From Lamellibrachia satsuma (Eukaryota; Annelida; Polychaeta; Sabellida; Siboglinidae), in assembly GCA_033239005.1 (NCBI GenBank), contig BSQZ01000127.1, forward strand, positions 934,501 to 998,500: DNA of 64,000 bases, in the 5' to 3' direction. The notes beneath the pieces are model-generated. The model was not told the DNA's origin and did no database searches. It saw only the letters and a program-made list of their open reading frames with translations. A program made the position numbers and the translations under genes. Positions 1 through 61,139 of the stretch are shown piece after piece. Every line of letters starts with the position of its first letter. The stretch's first letter is position 1.

Positions 1-2580
1 AAAATAATTCATGGTGAGGGAATCGTTATTATAAGTAAACGAATATGGTACAGGTATGTAAACAAATGAATAATACAATTATAATATTTTGTTTACAAAT
101 CCTGGATTTTAGTCACTGTCATATTGGTGTAATCCAGTATAAATATCTAGTCCATTATTTTGCTCAGGAAACTTATCCCAATACGCAGCACCGCTTCATT
201 AATTTGTTTGTGTTTCTGTAAATCCACGTGATGTGATGCACTTTCCACGATTCTTGTAATGTAATTGACCCATGCTCTGATAACAGGTGACGTGAATTGA
301 CACAAACAATCATAAGCAAATGATATGTCTAAATAGATGACTCAACTAGATTAGCATTATATATATGACATGAAAAAACATTAAACTTCAAGGATAAGCT
401 AAGTATCTCATGTTTGTTTTCTTTTCAGTTTGTCAACGTTCTTATAATATGGCCTCTATGCATGCGTGCATCATTCTAATGAAAACGTTTTGCTCAAGAT
501 GTTAGCAACTATGGCTGTATCTTGAGTAGTAAAGTAAAGAAAATCAGCTCGCTTGCGGCTGTTGGCTTGTCATTTGAAACACTTTCAAAAGGGTGTAATT
601 CAAATGCTTAATAAAATATAACTTGACATCTCCCATTCGCATAATTATTTCAGGGGAATAGTACACATGTTTATGCTTTATACAATGTAGTAGTATAGCA
701 CTGTCCTTGATAGTTTCTAAATACTAAGCAATATTATCCTCCTGAAATTGGCTTTTTGGTTTGGATTGTGGCATAAGGATATTATCAAAACATGCGCTTT
801 TGTGAATATATATGTTGAACTTATTTGTTGGAAAACAAAGCCACCTTTAAGATGACATTACGACGTTTTACTTTACTTTTAAAACAATGCACCAATATGG
901 GACATTTTGGAGATTTTCCATTTGTTTTAAATACTGTTACATGTTAAGTGTTTCACTGTGTCTAGGCTTTATACATTTTATAATAATAAAAAATAAAATT
1001 ATCTTTTGTGAAAGCCTTTCTCCAAAGAATACTCATTCACATATTACTGTCTATAATCAGGTACACATTCATGAATGAAATAGCCCAAAATTCGAAACAG
1101 CATCATAAGGATTGGAATTCGGGTTATCTCGATTGAGGGTCTAGTGTTCTAACCACTATGTCACCGTGCCCCACTGACAGTGGGTGACTAGTAGTAGTTG
1201 ATAAGCAAATAGTCTATTTCGGTAGTTTAATAGGAATATCATATTAAATATTTTTATATTTACAAATTGTATATTTAAACATTTTGCTACTTTTGCATTG
1301 ATCTAGAACAGTAATCAATATTATAATTAATTAGATGAATTTTGCTATTATAATAATTATATCCTATTGCGTGTATATTTAAGCAAAGCCAAAGGTTGAA
1401 CACATGCAATGAATTCAATATAATATTAAGAAAACATGGTTGAAAAAACTGTTGCATTCGAATGCACTTAATTAGCCACTTGTGGCGTTGTTGCGTCGCC
1501 TATGACAAATGTTCTACGCTATTAACAGTGAATAAGCCTCTACAAACACCGGATGTCAGTGACAAGCCGTTTGTCGAAGGTTGTTCAATAATTCATGTGT
1601 GGTCAAGAGTGTTATGAATGAAAATAATACGATCATTTTATAACGTTATTACGTTTTGTAAGAGTGATACATTTCAGTGCCAGCTACTTGAACGCAAGGA
1701 ACATTACTTGCGACAGTCCTAAAATCTGTATTTTCAAAGACAACGCACAGCAATAATGTGCCTGGGCGATAATGAGGAATGGGCACAAATTCGAAGAACA
1801 CATTAATGCACTAATCACCCGGTTCTTTTTAAACTTAGATACATTTCACAAAGAATATGTTGGTTTTTCAATATATGCTTTATATCTCTAAAGATTAATG
1901 AGTATTTTGCAATTTAAATTTGCTTACGAAAGTTTGCTTATGTTGTTTTTGTCAAATTTTACTTACGAAAACTAATCACACGGATCCTGAACATTATGAC
2001 GATTTCGATTGTTTCCATAGTTATCAATAAATCAGTGTATAAACACGTATCAATGTAAAACATTATAAATTCATGGTATGCAGCAAATACGCAAGAGCCC
2101 GTAAAATTTACTAAGTAGGCGGAGCTTAACATGTAAACATTTACTGCGCATGACACGGGCCTGCCAACATCCTCTAGGTGACCAGACTACTTGTAGACTT
2201 ACCTTGACCTTGTTCAACACACGTACTATTTTAGAGACGTTGCAACACTGAAGACTGACATATTGATTGGCCGACTCAAACACTGAATTTTTTCATATTA
2301 TTATGCGTAACTATTTCCTATAAAAACATCACCTAATTTTCTGATAACATGACCACTATAAATATATTCTCGTGTCGAAAATTCCCGGTAGCTTTATGAT
2401 GCTTTTGTTTGGACATAAATAAAATTTATATTGCGTGGAGGAAAGATAAGTGTCCCAAAAGGCAAATATGGCATAGATGAAGTGGGAAAAGTTTGGAACC
2501 AGAAACGAAGTTCTGTTTGGAGATTGCTAGCGAATTTGATGCTAGCCTAAGATAGCGGTCGTTGTTGTGTACATGCGCAG
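1..2580. other. Non-coding stretch upstream of gene A exons
   Basis: AT-rich sequence with no convincing exon. By comparison with gene B, the exon before 2581 should be about 175 nt and encode the end of the kinase homology domain. I did not find it here, so this is probably intron sequence of gene A and the rest of the gene lies left of the window. A short decayed CR1-like piece may lie near 425-500, and a tRNA-like SINE head near 1100-1175. Confidence 0.5.
1098..1178 (-). repeat. tRNA-derived SINE-like fragment
   Basis: On the minus strand the sequence has an A-box-like TAGTGGTTAGAAC followed about 30 nt later by a B-box-like region ending in AATTCCAATCC, as in tRNA-headed SINEs. The B box is degenerate and no full cloverleaf is visible, so this is SINE debris and not a tRNA gene. 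A similar piece lies at 38176-38265. Confidence 0.45.
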
Positions 2581-7066
<4,486 letters not shown>

Positions 7067-7177
7067 CGTGTACCGCAGTTTTGGGTAACGGCACAAACAT
7101 TCACAATCACCATAGTAGAAGCGTCTGTCGTACTGCTCCTGCTCGCCATGGTGGTCGCAGTGACGACACACCTGTAG
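7067..7177 (+). other. In-frame extension after gene A stop, hydrophobic helix
   Basis: Directly after TGA-C the same frame runs 36 codons to TAG. It encodes a stretch containing VEASVVLLLLAMVVAVTT, which looks like a membrane helix. Either chance, an old longer C-terminus cut by a new stop, or an extension made by readthrough. Confidence 0.4.
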
Positions 7178-7204
7178 CCCGAAGGAAGACGGCATGGTAG
7201 CTTC

Positions 7205-7769
7205 ATCAGACCGTCACCTCACCGGTGTAGTAGCTTCGATGTCCACACAGAAAGACCTCGTAGGAACAACCCAGAAACGGCATGTTCAGCGAAAGAATAG
7301 ATATACGTGGACTGCAAACATGGCTTCCATCTGTGCTGTTTTATACAGTAATATATTTTTGAACATGAATAGTGTCCATGCGTGTTTATAATTCTGAAGA
7401 CAAAACTGCTAATGTTACATTGTGGAACAAACAATGTTGCCATTAAATATAATAATGTGGCATTGGCCATATGTCCATAATTTAAGACGAAACAACCAAC
7501 TATTATAGTGACAATAACATGACATATCGAGATGAGTTAACGAATGAATGACGATGAGCCGACACACCCGGCACTCGGAATCGAAAACAGTTTGATCACG
7601 AACAACCGACTGAGATGCTACGGGACACATGCAGTTCGACGTTGTTATACGAACTCGATTAAACAAACTACAAAACTTGTTCTTTTCGATAAAGGTACTG
7701 TTTTATTATTGGCATTGGTGAATGCGGTTTCTTTCAGTACGTTGCTTGTTATATTATTTTCCAAGTCAT

Positions 7770-7770
<1 letters not shown>
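7205..7770. other. Intergenic, nothing recognised
   Basis: Between the convergent genes. I see no exon, RNA gene or clear repeat here; open frames are short and without family resemblance. Confidence 0.4.

Positions 7771-7771
<1 letters not shown>

Positions 7772-7831
<60 letters not shown>
7772..7831. repeat. (TA)n microsatellite
   Basis: About 60 bp of pure TA at the 3' edge of the adjacent minus-strand CR1 fragment, perhaps grown from a 3' tail or at its truncation point. Confidence 0.95.
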
Positions 7832-7834
<3 letters not shown>

Positions 7835-8770
7835 GAATTCTAAAGGTCCTAATACTGATCCTCGTGGTACCCCTCTCAAAGCGTATTTCCATTTTGAAAC
7901 TTCCCCATCTACTACCACAAGCTGCCTTATGTCAGTCAGCCATTTCTCTATCCCGCCGATTATGCCATCCCCGATACCATGGGCTTTTAATGTAAGGAGT
8001 AATCTTTGTTGTGGCACTTTATCGAAAGCTTTCTGAAAATCTGAGTAGATAATATCTACTGGTGATCCCTCGTCTATCCACTTAGTGATTTCTTCCAAAA
8101 AAGCCAACATGTTTGATCAGCATGAGCTGGCTTTTAGGAATCCATGTTGTGATGGATTTAACAATAATTATTTATGCCTAACAAGGAAGTCCAACACATG
8201 GTGTTCAATTAACTTTTCTAATAATTGACAAATCACTGATGTTAACCTCACTGGTTTGTAATTATCTGACTTTTTCACAAACACTTTTTAAATAATGCTA
8301 TGATGTTTGCTTCTTTCCATTCAGAATGAACCACTCCCTGTTTTAATGACAAGTTGAACACTCTTGCAAGTGGTGTACTAATTTGTTCTACAGTTTTGAT
8401 TAGTAGTATTGGCGGAATTCCATCCACTTTATTATCCTTCATTGCCTTTATTTTCTTAGCTATCGGTTCTGGAGTTACAATTAACAGCCCTAAATATTGC
8501 GATTTAGCTTCCTGAAATGTAGCATACGGAACTGTTTATGAACTAATATCCTCTCTGGTAAACACTGAACTGAAGTATCCATTTAGGTCTTGTTCCGTTA
8601 AAAAACCTTGTGATATTATATTTTTAGCACCAGCTTGTAGTGGTCCAAAATTGTCTCGTACGTTTTGTTGCACGAACAAATGCACAAAAACTCTTCTTTT
8701 GGATTTTCTAATTTCAGTCGTAGCTGCATGTTGCCTTCCCTAAAGCAGCATATTCATATGATTTAACTAG
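7835..8770 (-). mobile_element. CR1-like LINE fragment, reverse transcriptase
   Basis: The minus strand encodes the N-terminal to middle part of a reverse transcriptase, including VDIIYSDFQKAFDKVPQQRL and GVPRGSVLGPLEF (family GVPQGSVLGP), with stops and frameshifts upstream. It stops before the catalytic (F/Y)xDD box, at the (TA)n tract. The upstream part matches plus-strand copies near 28500-28990 and 41800-42300, so all belong to one family. Dead copy. Confidence 0.85.
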
Positions 8771-9139
8771 TGATGCAAAGCATATTTGTTGGGCCAAACA
8801 ATAAATTTGATCACGATTTTACGTGATCTGAAAATGCATATAGGCTAATTCTGTCCTTGAAATGATAGGAAAACAAATCGAATAGAGACTTGAATGAAAC
8901 CTGATCAAGCAGAGACGGAACAGATAGTCTGCGTAGAATTTATGCAACGCCATAGTTGCAGCAGATTATATGTGTAATAATCCGATTTAGCTTCAGCCAA
9001 TTGTCGGCACCCTAAAAAAGAGCTGTGACAATAACGAATGTTCACCATAGTGTAGAATAAGGGTTGTCAATAAAAAGTACGTGTCGTGGTATATCTAAAT
9101 GGACAGTGAGTATGTTTGTATGACTCGCATAATTCGTTT

Positions 9140-10370
9140 TAAAATGTGCGAGAACTTAGCAACAAGCTTGAAGCTGAAGCTTTGAAAGCATTTGGAGAGA
9201 AGATGGCTGAGATTTTCCTGGAAAGATGCAATGCAGCATGGCATCAGGAAAAGTTACCAACATATTGGATCAACCCAGTACACAAGACATTGTGCAAGTT
9301 AACCCCCACTCAAACTACCGAGCAATTTCGCTGATATCCATCCCGGGTAAGGTCTTCAGCAAGACGATACCCATGCAGGTAGATGACAACATTGACGCAC
9401 GTCTATCAAAGCAACAGTTTGGATTCACGAAGAACAGAGGGACAGTAGATAGCGCGACAGGTCATGGAAAAGGCAAATGAGCACCAGGTCCATTTCAGTG
9501 TTGTGGACTTCAAGGCTGCATTTGATACTCTGGAGCTGGGCATTGTGGAAGATGTTGAGGCTTATTTGGTGGATCCCAAGATTACATCACTGATTGAAGA
9601 TCTGTGTTATAATACCGAATGTGCATACATCAGCAATGGTCAACTGACAGCAGGATAGTTCAGAGCGGAAATAGAAGTGAGACAGGGTTGTTTGCTGTTA
9701 CCTATCCTGTTCAGTTTGTTCCTGGAATTCGTCATGGCAAATATTAAGAGCTTATGTAAGGAGCTCAAGCTGATATCTGATATGCAGATGACACTATAAT
9801 TATGTCCACCGTGTTCGAGAAGTTAGAACTATCCACTAAATAACTTCAAGCCGGTAGAAAACGGCGTATCAACTTAGTACCGTCTACAGAGATATATGTT
9901 ATTCGGCGAACAGCAGCCTGTGGTAGACACAGATTTGGCATATTTTCCAACAGAGACATCTCAACAAGACTGAAAGCCAGATTATATGATGCTGCCAATA
10001 GAAATGTATGGTGCAGAGACCTGGACTCTACGATCACAGGAGGAACAGTATCTTGAGACACGCTGCCTGCGGGTTATTAGTGGTGTTACCAGGGCGGACA
10101 GACTACAGAATATTAAGATCAGACAGGATACTTTAACCACTGAATCTATCAAAGATGTCATCAGACAGAAGACTCTGTCTGTCCGAATGCAAAGAGATAC
10201 ATAGCATACTAGCATACAAACAATACTTCAAAGGACAGGAGAGATACTGGAGAGATAGAGTGACCAGGTCAGGACCTGGTTGATGCTGATGACAGCAGAG
10301 AGGCATGCCATAAATAGGACAGATTGGAGGGGTGCAACTTTCCATAGGCAATCGAGTGGTCAATATGACC
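9140..10370 (+). mobile_element. Non-LTR retrotransposon (RTE-like), broken
   Basis: Broken frames encode pieces of reverse transcriptase in order: AISLISIPGKVFSKTI and KQQFGFTKNRGTVDSA near 9330-9450, FSVVDFKAAFDTLELG near 9500-9540, a QGC..PILFSLF box near 9680-9720, and the C-terminal MYGAETWTLRSQEEQYL with CLRVISGVTRADRLQN near 10000-10110. Several frameshifts and stops separate them. The order and boxes fit an RTE or related LINE. Confidence 0.8.
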
Positions 10371-10399
10371 TATGCATTTAAGTGAAGTCACGTACAATT

Positions 10400-12321
10400 G
10401 TTGACAATGTCATGCGTTGTTTGTTCGATTGTCCGAAGTTACGTAATACAAGGCGAAGGTGTTGCAATGCATTACTATAACTTGCAGTATTACATTGCAG
10501 TTTCGAGAGTTGGATTCTCAGAAGTAATCACAAGATATCAACTAGCAGCACTAAGTACCAAGGCACAGATGGATATGTGACACTCACGAACTACCAAGTT
10601 AACCCGTCCGGAGGATGGGCACTTTTGCTAGAATTTGAATACAATTAAAAATTAGATACCGAACATATTCGTGTGTTTATTTTACTGTGCGCTGAAACCA
10701 TCGACTATATCTGTCAACGCATGCTCGATTACATTCAAACGTCAGATCAGCCGATGTTTGCGTTCTGGTGCTAACGTTGTAATTTTCTGTTTAATGTTGG
10801 TAGGGGTTACTGCTGGTGCGATGTATTCTATGCAGATACTATAATTCGTTAAACATTTACATTCGTTAAACATTTACATTGACATTGTTGTCATGGATAC
10901 ATCATTGTTCCGATTCTCTAATTCAAAGTACCACATTAGGCGTCGTACTTGCATCGACAATCTTAATGTTTTTGAAAATGCACGATTTGGCGATGAATTA
11001 AAATAGGCTAGTTTTACGGCATATATGAACAATTACCAAAAGGTTCATCAGAAATACGACTCAGTAAAACTCTAATATTTATTTTCAATTAGTTTTTCAG
11101 TTTGGATGTGTACTTCCATCATTACTTTAGACAACTGTTCAAGACAACGTTATGTTTCTTTCCCAACCATATACGATGTTAGCATTATTAAGTAACTAGC
11201 CAGTGTTGGGCATGGAAATGAATTTATTTATTTGTTTATCATCAGTAACTCTAGGCGCCATTGAAACATTCCTATAAAAAGAACATTAAAAAACATAAAA
11301 GAGACAATAATGTTTCTGTTGTATTAAAAAAGTAAATATGTATGTCGTTTGGGCGTTACTATGACAACAAAATGAAAAATGTCTGGCTGAAATGAAGTTT
11401 ATTTGATCTAACAGCAATAACAACAACACATACATTCCCTTTACTTAAAGTAGGCAACCGGTTCTAAGTTAATAAGTAAGTAAGTAAGGCAGAAATGTCT
11501 TATTGAGGGTTGGACCGTGCAATCAGAAATTCTTAAAAACTGCAAATTGTAATTAACACCAATATCCCCAGTAAATTGCTCATATGAATTAGGCTGTTAA
11601 GCGTTTCATAAATCAGGCACACTGTTTGCTAGTTCCAACATGTAACTCAACACATGAGTCATAAACAATAACTTTCAATCAACTCTAAAATCACACCGAT
11701 GGTCAGAATATTGTACCGAATGTTCTTATAACTTCGCACACATGTGAAAACATCACACGGACACAATAGTTTAAATGCACATGGGGTGCAAACTTGGGTT
11801 TCACATTTATGTTGTGAGACGGGTACGTGTATGATTTTCAGGCCCGCATAGGATCCATCTTAATTAAAAAACGCGATAAAATCGTTATTGGCGATTTTTT
11901 AGTGATTTGTATAGCCAATCTGTGAAGTCACTATTAGCCCATTATATTGGATTTGTTAACATTAGTTTAGTAGATAACTGAAACTTAGGTAGCGTCGTCA
12001 GCATCTCAGGGTAACTATCTGTCACATTGCTCGATGACGTCGGAGCAAAGCTTTGGTTTGCTTAGTCGAACATTCTGCCGTCGGAACCACAAGCCAAACA
12101 TAATCCGACATCAAGATCTCACGTTGAGGCAACGTATATCCAACCTACTTTATCCCTCTTCGTATATTCATAATAATATTTTTTTACTATTAGCCGGGTT
12201 TCGCAAGGAGGCGGTTTTCAATTTCAATGTGATTTTTTGTCGTATAATGATGGATACATAAGAATACAAAAACATACAGCTGTTGTGCGAACGAAGTTCC
12301 CAGGATATAATTGTAGAATGT
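10400..12321. other. Intergenic and 3' flank of gene B, nothing recognised
   Basis: AT-rich with no open frame of note and no repeat I can name. It contains a short tandem TTCGTTAAACATTTACA near 10845-10880 and TAAGTAAGTAAG near 11472. The poly(A) sites of gene B should lie here. Confidence 0.4.
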
Positions 12322-55415
<43,094 letters not shown>

Positions 55416-55440
55416 CTGCAAGACAAGACAATTGAACAGA

Positions 55441-55482
55441 ATACATACATACATACATACATGTATACATATATATATACAG

Positions 55483-55552
<70 letters not shown>

Positions 55553-55591
55553 ATTATATCTCGAGATGCGTTTTAGCAAATGGAAACTGAA

Positions 55592-55676
<85 letters not shown>

Positions 55677-55685
55677 CATACACAC

Positions 55686-55730
<45 letters not shown>
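55441..55730. repeat. (ATAC)n and (TA)n tracts with a repeated 40-bp word
   Basis: (ATAC)n then (TA)n to 55545, then (TA)n at 55598-55727. TATTATATCTCGAGATGCGT followed by TT(T/G)(A/G)GCAAATG occurs at 55551 and 55725, so the array seems to have duplicated. All 60-200-codon frames here are Ile-Tyr artefacts, except where they run into the real exon. Confidence 0.95.
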
Positions 55731-55799
55731 CTCGAGATGCGTTTGAGCAAATGAATTACTTTAGCTGGAGATAATTCTTATCCAGCATACATGTGACAT

Positions 55800-56200
55800 T
55801 GTCAGAGCAACATTGGTAGTTTTTGCTTTCAATGTTTTCGTAATTCACCCCGCCATTACCCTTTATATGAACAATTGTATTACCCTTTGTAGTGATTACG
55901 TACACTTATCCGCAACGTTATGCCAACAATTCCGTACAATATTATTAATTGTTCACAGAGTGAAGCGTCTTTACGAAGTTACATCGGCTTGGCGGCGAAA
56001 TGTCCCTTAACGCATAGCGAACAAGTGGCGAACCATTAAAGTTGGCCATTTGTATTCATGCATTAGCCAGATAGATTTAAATGTTCAAACCGTTTTTAGC
56101 TTACTTATCATCTTCAATATACATTCTGTTCGAAAGAAAATATATTCAAGGTATTAAATATATATCTTAATAATGGATTACATGGAGAAAGTAGAATAAT
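55800..56200. other. Nothing recognised
   Basis: AT-rich, no exon of gene B seen. The missing N-terminal exons are not in this stretch. Confidence 0.35.
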
Positions 56201-56209
56201 TTGATGATT

Positions 56210-57095
56210 TTAGATTTTTTACTCAAATGCTGGAGAACCTATCAGATCCTGGAAAATATTATATCGAAATTCAGCCACTTGTATCCTTTATCTACAAGCA
56301 GCATTCATTTAGTCAACATCAGTGGGAATGTTCAAGTATTCATTTAGTCATTACTAATGCACATGTTCAAATTCAAAGAATCAATTTGCAGCAAGGACAG
56401 GACTATGAACAAATAAAAAGAAAACTCAAGTATTGAAGATAAACATCAAGTGCAAAACCAGAATACTAATTGATGATCAAGAACTAAAGGAAGTGGACAA
56501 GTATAACTACCTGGGTGCTAACGTCAATAAGCAAAGAGGAGATGGTGATGACATTGTAAACATAATTCGTAAAGCTATGGTATCTTTCATGAAGCTAAAG
56601 CAAATATGGAGTTCAAATATATATACATATTGAGACTTTTTAAATATATATATATAAATTGAGACTTTTTAACACACTTGTTAAATCAGTACTGTTGTAT
56701 GAAAGTGAAACATGGAAAATAAACGAAGGTGACAGCAGAAAGTTAGATACATTTTTAAGTGCTTAAGACAAATCCTGGTGGATGAACAAACGTTGTATCA
56801 AATCAATATATTCTTGCAAAAAAAATTGAAGACAATCAGCACCGAGGTCAAGTTAAAAAGATAGAAATGGTTAGGACATATCCTACAAATTGACAAGAAC
56901 AGCAAATGTGAGACGGCGTTAACCTGAACGCCCGAATGTAGAAGAAAGGTTGGTCGACCAAAGATCAACTGTTGAAAATGAAAGACGTGTACTGGGGTGG
57001 AACTGCTGGAATGAGGCACGTAGCAGCTGACAGAGCGACCTGGTGGAGATTCACTTCAGCCTTAAGGGCCACTGGGCCCGAAGAGGATAAGTAAG
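56210..57095 (+). mobile_element. Non-LTR retrotransposon (RTE-like) 3' end
   Basis: Broken frames give VDKYNYLGANVNKQRGDGDD, then a WxINEGDSRKLDTFLSKCLR-like stretch near 56710-56760, then TALTWTPE-like CRRKVGRPKIN near 56915-56970 and ATWWRFTSALRATGPEEDK ending at TAA near 57091. This is the usual C-terminal order of RTE-type ORFs. Confidence 0.75.
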
Positions 57096-58215
57096 GTAAG
57101 GTGTCAAGTTCAAAGTTCCAAGGAAAAGCATCCTCATTGTGCAAAGAAACTGGAATGCAAAAATCGGACCAGATGCATATGAACAATGGGCTGGAACTGT
57201 AGGCCGCTATGGCACAGGAGAAACCAATGATAGAGGACTATGACTTTTTGAATTCGCAAGTACTCATAAATTCACCTTGGTGAACACCTTACACCCGCAC
57301 AAATTATCAAGGAGAACAACGTGGCACTCGCCTAATAGAAATATACACAATCAAATTGACTACATACTCACTCCAATACGTTTTAAATCCAGTATCAACA
57401 AGGCAAACACCAGAACATTCCCAGGGGCTGACATAGGTAGCTAACACGACATGGTTCAAGCAACATTGAAACTCAAGCTGAAGAAGATACACCACCAGAA
57501 AAGCCCACGTATTTGATTTGACATCGAGAAACTGAAGGACCCAGAAATTGCTAACATGTTTGAGGCTAGAATAGGCAGAAAATTTGCAGCTCTAAATCTT
57601 TTCGAAGAAGACATAAACGTCCTCACCGAAAACATCAAGGGAGTTGTGCAGGAAACAGCCAGAGAAGTATTTGGCAAAGAAAGGAAAAGATCCAAGCGTG
57701 GAATACCAACGACATCCTGGATATCTGCGATATAAGTAGGAACATGAAGAAGACAAACAACTCCACCCCTTAAACAGTGGAACACTACTGCACTGTCAAT
57801 CACACCATCCGAACGGAGATGATAAAAGCAAAAGAGAAATGGAGCAATGTTATGACATTGTGAAAGGCATAAAAGAAGGCAACAGCAAGAAAGCCTTTGA
57901 GACACTAATAAAGCTGACAAGAAAACAACAACACAAGGCTACAGTTATTGAAAATAAGAACGGCTCCCTGCTAATTGATAACGCGACCGTTCTTACACGA
58001 TGGATCGAGTATTGCAAAGAGCCCTACAATTACGAACTGAAGCCAGATACTGGCATACTGGAAAGCAAAATCAGCAGCACAGATAACATTCCAGCAGAGC
58101 TGCTCAAGCACGGCGACCCTGAAATTATAAAGGCCCTTACTACACTATGCCAGAGCCGAGGATTTGGAAAACAAAGCAATGGCCAAAAAAATGGACTCAT
58201 TCCAATAAAGGACTA
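57096..58215 (+). mobile_element. Second RTE-like LINE: endonuclease and start of RT
   Basis: In shifting frames: WNAKIGPDAYEQWAGTVGRY (57152-57210), FTLVNTLHPHKLSRRTTWHS, HNQIDYILTPIRFKSSINKA (57340-57400), GADIGS, then the linker to the reverse transcriptase (NIPAELLKHGDPEIIKALTT near 58085-58145). NAKIG, TW, DYI and the GAD..S(D)H-like block are endonuclease motifs. It is interrupted at 58215 by the MITE and resumes at 58978. Confidence 0.82.
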
Positions 58216-58977
58216 CCGTAAGTGCCCGTGTATAATACGCCCCCGTGTAAAATACGCACCCTGACTTTCGCTAAATTCTGATAGAATTCCTATATTACCA
58301 TGTATAATACGCACCCCAACTTTTGACATTGACCCCTGATTTTCCGGCTTCTGATAGCTTGCTTGAAGCGACAAAGTCCGTTTGTGTGATGATCCTAGAC
58401 TCCATCTCAGAATCGTAAAAATGTCACGCACGCGACGAAATATCGCCTCGTCAGTCGTGTAAGCCCTATGTAACATGCATTTTAGCTTGACCATTGCGCA
58501 GCTGATTAAATTTATGCTTGTTAGAACTTATTTTGCATCATTCTGCTCTCAGTTTTAAATTAATTACGCGCACACTTTCAGCTGCGAAACATACATATGG
58601 TAGAATCATCTTTATTTGCATTCACAACTTTAAACATGGAGCCACACTGGCTGACCCGTAGGCGTGGCATTGACTAGTCAGGTCGTTCACGTGATTCAAG
58701 ATCGCCAATCATGGTGCTTTGGCGCTCAGGGAGCAACACATATTTGAGCGTATTAATCCGACACCGTCCACACATTTCTGCGTTATCCCCGGTAGACGAC
58801 GCTCCCGTTCGCGTACGCTTCCCGCTCATTGACGTCATAGTACTAGTGTTCCAGTAGCGTTATCCATATCCGGTAGGAAAACTTTTTGTTTAGCCCTATC
58901 ACCATGTATAATACACACCCGGACTTTTAAGTAAAAATTGAAGAGAAAAAATGCGTATTATACACGGAAATTTACGG
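58216..58977. mobile_element. Tc1/mariner-type MITE (762 bp) inserted in the LINE
   Basis: The ends CCGTAAGTGCCCGTGTATAA and, inverted, CCGTAAATTTCCGTGTATAA match over about 25 bp with four mismatches; TA flanks both (58214-58215 and 58978-58979). The motif CATGTATAATACRCACCC also occurs inside both ends. TA target and this end style point to the pogo/Tigger side of Tc1/mariner. No intact transposase. The surrounding LINE frame resumes after it. Confidence 0.88.
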
Positions 58978-58979
58978 TA

Positions 58980-59575
58980 TGCAAAAATTACAGAACCATC
59001 AGCTTCATAAGTCACCCAAACAAGATCATGCTACACGTCGATATCGAACAGACTCAAGAGAAAAGCAGAAAAAAATACAGGCTGAAGAACAAGTTGCATT
59101 TAGGGCCGGGAGGAGCGCCACTGAGCTGATCTTCAATGTTCCTCCTCTACGGATGCAAGAGCTGGTCTCAGCTGGCAAGCAGATACAGAGACTCGTACAA
59201 ACATTTAAAACGAAACGATTCAGGAGACTCCTCCGCATTTCGTACATTGTACACAAGACAAACAAATATGTGAGACAAGTAGAGACCCTCGCTGGAAACC
59301 AAGAGCCCTTTTTGGCAACAGTAAAATGACTCAAATTCTCCTGGTTTGGCCACATCACTCGACACAACACCTTTGTGAAAACATCCTGCAAGACACCCCG
59401 GAGGGCAAGAGACGACGGGTCCGCCAGAAAAAACTGCTTAGACACCATAAAGGAATGGACACATCAATATCTACCGACCCTACTACGCACAGCAAAGGAC
59501 AGACAACGCTGGCGAGGACAGTTTGTGAATAGAACCCCTACGACCGTCTCGGTCAAGGGATGAAGGTGAAGTCAG
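58980..59575 (+). mobile_element. Second RTE-like LINE, remainder
   Basis: CKNYRTISFISHPNKIML and EEQVAFRAGRSATELIFN (family EEQAGFR.GRST), then an internal deletion, then SWFGHI-like FSWFGHITRHNTFVKTSCK, with the C-terminal DTIKEWT-like stretch and RQRWRGQFVNRTPTTVSVKG ending near 59563. The RT catalytic core is lost. Confidence 0.82.
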
Positions 59576-59599
59576 CTACCGCAGTGCGGTGTCTACCAG

Positions 59600-60084
59600 C
59601 GCGCGCCTGCGATATACGACACAACTTGTTAAAAACGTGAGACATGGAATGGCCTGATTTTGTTTTCAGTTGCATCACTGCATAGATCAGAAAATTATGG
59701 ACAAGTACATTAAATTGGCCTTCATTTAAAGAAATTGCGATTGTTTTCCTGAAAAAGTTCTTACGATTGTCATAAGAAATGGGTTAATTTGCTCTATTGT
59801 ATTGCATGCATACACGAGGTTTAAAAAAATCATAACTTCACTATTAATTGACCGATTTTGAGAATTTAAACAACACTTAATGGTTTATGAACCAGTATAA
59901 AAAAGAACATATTTAGTTTATCTTTATTTTTTGGGTTTGCATTGCTGTATAAACTTGAATACTTCTTAAGCATATTAACATCGATTTTGCTTGGTGCCAC
60001 ATCATCGTGACATGGGTGATTCAAATTATATAAAAGATAAAACAACCCGGGAGGTATATTTTATAGACAATAATTACAGGAGAA

Positions 60085-60085
<1 letters not shown>
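59600..60085. other. Nothing recognised
   Basis: AT-rich sequence after the LINE end; no frame or repeat that I can support. Confidence 0.35.
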
Positions 60086-60089
<4 letters not shown>

Positions 60090-60159
<70 letters not shown>

Positions 60160-60315
60160 GTTTTATTTCAGGCAAGAGCCCATAATATTATAGGTACATA
60201 CAAGTAAAAAAATACATGTACAAACATCATGAATTAAAAGCATACAATTGATCAATCCAATGTTTAATCAATGGACTTCGATAATAAATAAAAATGTGAA
60301 GATAATTCACAAAAA

Positions 60316-60354
<39 letters not shown>

Positions 60355-60488
60355 GGGGCGCTTTGACGCTTTCCCCTTCTACAGAGGGATTGATTTGTCA
60401 ATTTAAGGAGAGTCTATCACCTGCGTGTGGTTTGCTGTTAGTTTATTTATTAAAATTATATAGGCTAAGGCACATCTTGTATATATTG

Positions 60489-60567
<79 letters not shown>
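60090..60567. repeat. Three (TA)n tracts
   Basis: TA runs at about 60092-60157, 60316-60350 and 60492-60566, separated by unrelated AT-rich sequence. Confidence 0.95.
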
Positions 60568-60569
<2 letters not shown>

Positions 60570-61139
60570 TAATGTTTGGCTTAATACAAAGCTCTGGTAC
60601 AAACTTATATCTGCCTTGTTATTTACAGCAAACTAGCCATGATGCCGAGTCAATAACTCCACTACAGAAACAGGGTGTACTGTCCCACATAAATGCTGCT
60701 TCGACGAGTTCGCGCTTTCAACGCTAGCGATGCTACATATGCGAAATGGGCAACTGAAGTATCGTCATGATTTATTTCCGACCAATCATTAATTTATTTG
60801 ACATTTACATAGCATTTGTAAGTGTGGAAAATACATTTTATGATATCACATCGTGTCATTTATCAGAGTGCAGCCGTTAACAACTGTGTAACTGACGCGA
60901 GCGTAATAAAAACTGCGTCCCATTGGTTGCCTGGTTGTCATCAAGAGTCTAGGCGCAACTAGACCAGTGAACTTGACGCGCAGTTCGCTGGCTAAGCTTA
61001 AGTAAATGAATTAATAGATATTAATTGTCTGATTGTCATTAACGTGAAACATTCACAGCGAAATGAACACGAAGAGCAATAATTATTAACTATCATTTTT
61101 GGGAAAACAATATGTCTTTTGTGAAAAGAAACGTTTTTT

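Noticed and set aside
1098..1178. tRNA gene
   Set aside because: Only box-like remnants, with no foldable cloverleaf or anticodon arm; better called SINE debris.
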